From Nocardioides sp. R-C-SC26 (GTDB lineage Bacteria; Actinomycetota; Actinomycetes; Propionibacteriales; Nocardioidaceae), in NCBI RefSeq assembly GCF_021246465.1, contig NZ_JAHRHK010000006.1:128649-192648 (forward strand): a stretch of 64,000 nucleotides of DNA. Direction: 5' to 3'. The notes beneath the pieces are model-generated. The model did not search any database, was not told where the DNA came from, and saw only the letters and a program-made list of their open reading frames with translations. Both the position numbers and the translations under genes were made by a program. Below are positions 61,941 through 64,000 of this stretch, in pieces. Numbering within the stretch: the first letter of the stretch is position 1; every line of letters begins with the position of its first letter.

Positions 61941-63179
61941 TCAGCCGGTGCGCTCGGGAGCCGCGACGACGCGCGGCAGGCGTCGCACCTGAGGGGATGC
62001 GAGCACGGCGAGCGCGATGAGCACGTAGGCGACGCCGGCCGTCGTCATCACCTCGGCGAAGCCGAGCCCTGCGGCGAGCGCCCCGAACACCAGCTGGCCC
62101 ACCGGCATCGCCACGAACGAGCCGAGCATGTCGTAGGAGTACGCCCTCGAGAGCATGTCCTCGGGCACGTTCTCGGCCATGGCGAGGTTCCACGCCATCC
62201 CGAAGACCTCCGTGCCGGCACCGGCGACGAATGCGGCCGCCAGCAACAGGCCCAGATGAGGGTAGGCGCCCAGGAGCGCGATCGGCACGCCCAGCAGACT
62301 GATGCCGAGCATGCCCCACAGCAGGGGTCGCTGCAGCGGCACACGCAGCAGGACCAACGTCATGATCAGCAGCCCGATCGCCTCGGCGGAGAGCACCAGC
62401 CCCCAGCCCTGCTCGCCGATCGTCTCCTTCGCCCGCGCCGGCCCGAGGGCGAACCAGGCGCCGGAGTGGATCGCATTGAGGAAACCGAAGCCGAGCACCA
62501 CCGCCCACAGCCACTGGGTCGAGCGCACGTAGCTCCACCCGGCCGCGAGCTCCGACAAGGTGCTGGGTGCGGCTTCGGCGCGGTCGCGCGCCGGCAGTCG
62601 GACGAAGCCCAACAGCACCGAGGAGGCCAGCCAGGTCAGCGCGTCGAAGGCGAGGGTCCACCCCGGTCCGACGGCGACCACCAGCAGCGCACTCAGCGTG
62701 GGGCCGAGGATCGTGAGTCCCGAGCGAGCCAGTGACAGCAGGGCGTTGGCCTGCTGGAGATCGGCCCGGTCGACGACCTGCGGCAGCATCCCGGCCATGG
62801 CCGGCATCCCGAGACCGGACGCCGTCCCGTGGCCGAGGCTGAGCAGGACGAGCGCGGAGAGCGAGGCGCTGTCGGTGATCACGAGCGCCGCGATCGCGCC
62901 CTGCAGCACCGCCGAGGCCAGGTTGGAGACCTGCAGGACGACATTGCGCGGGAACCGATCGGCGATCACCCCGCCCCAGAGCAGGAACACCACCATGGGC
63001 ACGGTGTGGGCGGCGAGCACGTAGCCGAGCGCGCGCGGGTCGTCGTCGGTCACGTGCAGCACCGCGAACGCGAGCGCGACCCCCGCCATCGTGTTGCCCA
63101 GGTTGTTGACGACGCGCGAGGCGAAGTAGAACCGGAAGGTGCGCGAACGCAGCGGCGCGAACGCCTGGCCTCGCGCCAT
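61941..63179 (-). CDS. MFS transporter (MFS_3 type)
   Basis: 412 residues with 12 segments. The N terminus SRTFRFYFASRVVNNLGNTM and GGVIADRFPRNVVLQVSNLA (motif A region) are MFS_3-like. It is related to the exporter at 51772 but not close in sequence. Exporters of this group move macrolides or siderophores; no substrate is indicated here. It is followed on the same strand by an enoyl-CoA hydratase gene whose stop lies 66 bp upstream of its start. Confidence 0.85.
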   Translation of the reverse strand: MARGQAFAPLRSRTFRFYFASRVVNNLGNTMAGVALAFAVLHVTDDDPRALGYVLAAHTVPMVVFLLWGGVIADRFPRNVVLQVSNLASAVLQGAIAALVITDSASLSALVLLSLGHGTASGLGMPAMAGMLPQVVDRADLQQANALLSLARSGLTILGPTLSALLVVAVGPGWTLAFDALTWLASSVLLGFVRLPARDRAEAAPSTLSELAAGWSYVRSTQWLWAVVLGFGFLNAIHSGAWFALGPARAKETIGEQGWGLVLSAEAIGLLIMTLVLLRVPLQRPLLWGMLGISLLGVPIALLGAYPHLGLLLAAAFVAGAGTEVFGMAWNLAMAENVPEDMLSRAYSYDMLGSFVAMPVGQLVFGALAAGLGFAEVMTTAGVAYVLIALAVLASPQVRRLPRVVAAPERTG

Positions 63180-63245
63180 CAGCTCAGCGCTCCGCTCGCG
63201 GTCGTCGGCACCGCTCCGTCGTGCCGTGACGGCCCTGTCATGGGC

Positions 63246-64000
63246 TCACTCCCCGCGGAAGACCGGCTTGCGACGCTCGTTGAACGCGTTCATGCCTTCC
63301 CGTGCGTCCGCGGTGCGCATCAGCAGCGTCTGCCCGCTGCGCTCGCGTTCGAGGGCGTCCTCGAGTCCGGTGAGCGTGGCTGCGTTGATCGTGCGCTTGG
63401 TGGCGGTCTGGGCCAACGGCGCCCCCGCCGCGAGGCGGCGCACCAACGTGGCGGCCAGGTCGGCGTACTCGGTGTCCGGCGCGACATGGGTGATCAGGCC
63501 GCAGTCGTGGGCCTCCCGCGCGCCGAGCGGCTCGGCCAGCAGGGCCATCCGCATCGCCCGCGCCCGCCCGATCGCCGCCGCCACCGTGGTCGAGGTGCCC
63601 CCGTCGGGCATGAAGCCGATGCGGGCGAAGGCGAGGAGGAAGGAGGCCGACTCGGTCGCCACGATGATGTCGGCCGCCAGTGCCGCCGATGCCCCCACCC
63701 CGGCGGCGACGCCGTTGACCGCTGCCAGTACCGGCCGCGGGCACTCCACGATCGCCCGGATGAGCCCGTTGGCCGCGTCCATCGCCCGGACGTCGAACCG
63801 GTCGATCGCGTTCTCGCCGGAGATGTCGGCGCCGGTGGAGAACGCCGCACCGCTGCCGGTCAGCACCACGACGCGGACGTCGTCGTCGGTGCCCGCGGCA
63901 CGGATCCGCTCGGTCATCTCGACGCACATCTCGCCGCTCAGTGCGTTGAACACCTCGGGTCGGTTCATCGTGAGCCACAGCGCGCCGTCGGTGAGGCGGA
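63246..64000 (-). CDS. Enoyl-CoA hydratase/isomerase family protein, N terminus outside the window
   Basis: At least 251 residues. The frame remains open to the window edge (RLTDGALWLTMNRPEVFNAL), where TMNRPEVFNAL is the normal crotonase start, so only about ten residues are missing. AAFSTGADISGE (first oxyanion hole), NGVAAGVGASAALAADIIVA (second oxyanion hole) and FARIGFMPDGG are present. The general acid/base Glu positions of classical hydratases (E144/E164) are replaced: the second is D in MPDGG. It may be an isomerase or a hydratase with altered chemistry. Confidence 0.9.
   Translation of the reverse strand, partial: RLTDGALWLTMNRPEVFNALSGEMCVEMTERIRAAGTDDDVRVVVLTGSGAAFSTGADISGENAIDRFDVRAMDAANGLIRAIVECPRPVLAAVNGVAAGVGASAALAADIIVATESASFLLAFARIGFMPDGGTSTTVAAAIGRARAMRMALLAEPLGAREAHDCGLITHVAPDTEYADLAATLVRRLAAGAPLAQTATKRTINAATLTGLEDALERERSGQTLLMRTADAREGMNAFNERRKPVFRGE

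Overview
The window is GC-rich actinobacterial chromosome, most like Nocardioides or a close relative. The evidence is the GC content, frequent GTG starts, overlapping ATGA/GTGA gene junctions, the order prfB-ftsE-ftsX-M23 peptidase-smpB with ssrA further on, and typical actinobacterial families (DUF222/HNH, DUF3039-helicase, AidB-like acyl-CoA dehydrogenase, FMO, GMC oxidase). The genus is inferred, not shown.

1-16.4 kb is a Tad/Flp pilus locus (tadA, tadB, tadC, small pilin, two TadE-like proteins, one TadG-like protein) cut in two by a 12.6-kb integrated element. The element sits in the last codons of tadC. It has a serine integrase that starts 15 bp inside the left end, a common 8-bp core at both ends (2167-2174 and 14805-14812), and an attP dyad that can be rebuilt from the two ends. 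Removing it restores a tadC ending in FAFFPGAVGLSLTAP*. Inside are a HicB-like small protein, a repeat-rich control region, an excisionase-like HTH protein, a RepA-like AAA ATPase, several unknown proteins and one 1531-residue phage tail tape-measure protein. There is no terminase, portal, capsid or other tail gene. This is the most interesting part of the window: it could be a phage satellite that supplies its own tail ruler, or a prophage remnant. A rare CTAGTA motif occurs only in the element's noncoding gaps and looks like a dispersed operator.

16.4-31.3 kb is the conserved housekeeping block: a secreted CAP protein, prfB (followed by three identical-stem tandem hairpins), ftsEX, an M23 peptidase with a coiled coil (probable FtsEX partner), smpB and, 8.4 kb later, ssrA (tmRNA). 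Between smpB and ssrA lie an amidohydrolase, a STAS protein plus a 1260-residue hybrid kinase/SpoIIE phosphatase on the minus strand, a beta-lactamase-fold hydrolase with an FMO, and a DinB-like protein.

31.5-43.2 kb is accessory metabolism and regulation: divergent hsp20 and an HspR-like regulator, a decayed TetR gene, a TetR-controlled aromatic meta-cleavage operon (extradiol dioxygenase, FAH-family enzyme, FAD hydroxylase) with two operator palindromes, a DUF222/HNH gene with an exact LexA box, a secreted CocE-type hydrolase, a PaaX-like regulator and an AidB-like acyl-CoA dehydrogenase.

43.2-64 kb holds an AMIN-like lipoprotein, a 1451-residue Ig-like surface protein, an AraC/GyrI regulator, a TetR/DHA2 efflux pair with two operators, an EntS-like exporter, a HIT protein, two hotdog thioesterases, a DUF3039-helicase pair, an HxlR regulator, a GMC oxidoreductase, a second CAP protein whose signal-peptide region carries a 13-C tract, a DUF1697 protein, another MFS exporter and an enoyl-CoA hydratase running off the end. 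No CRISPR array, rRNA or tRNA gene was seen.
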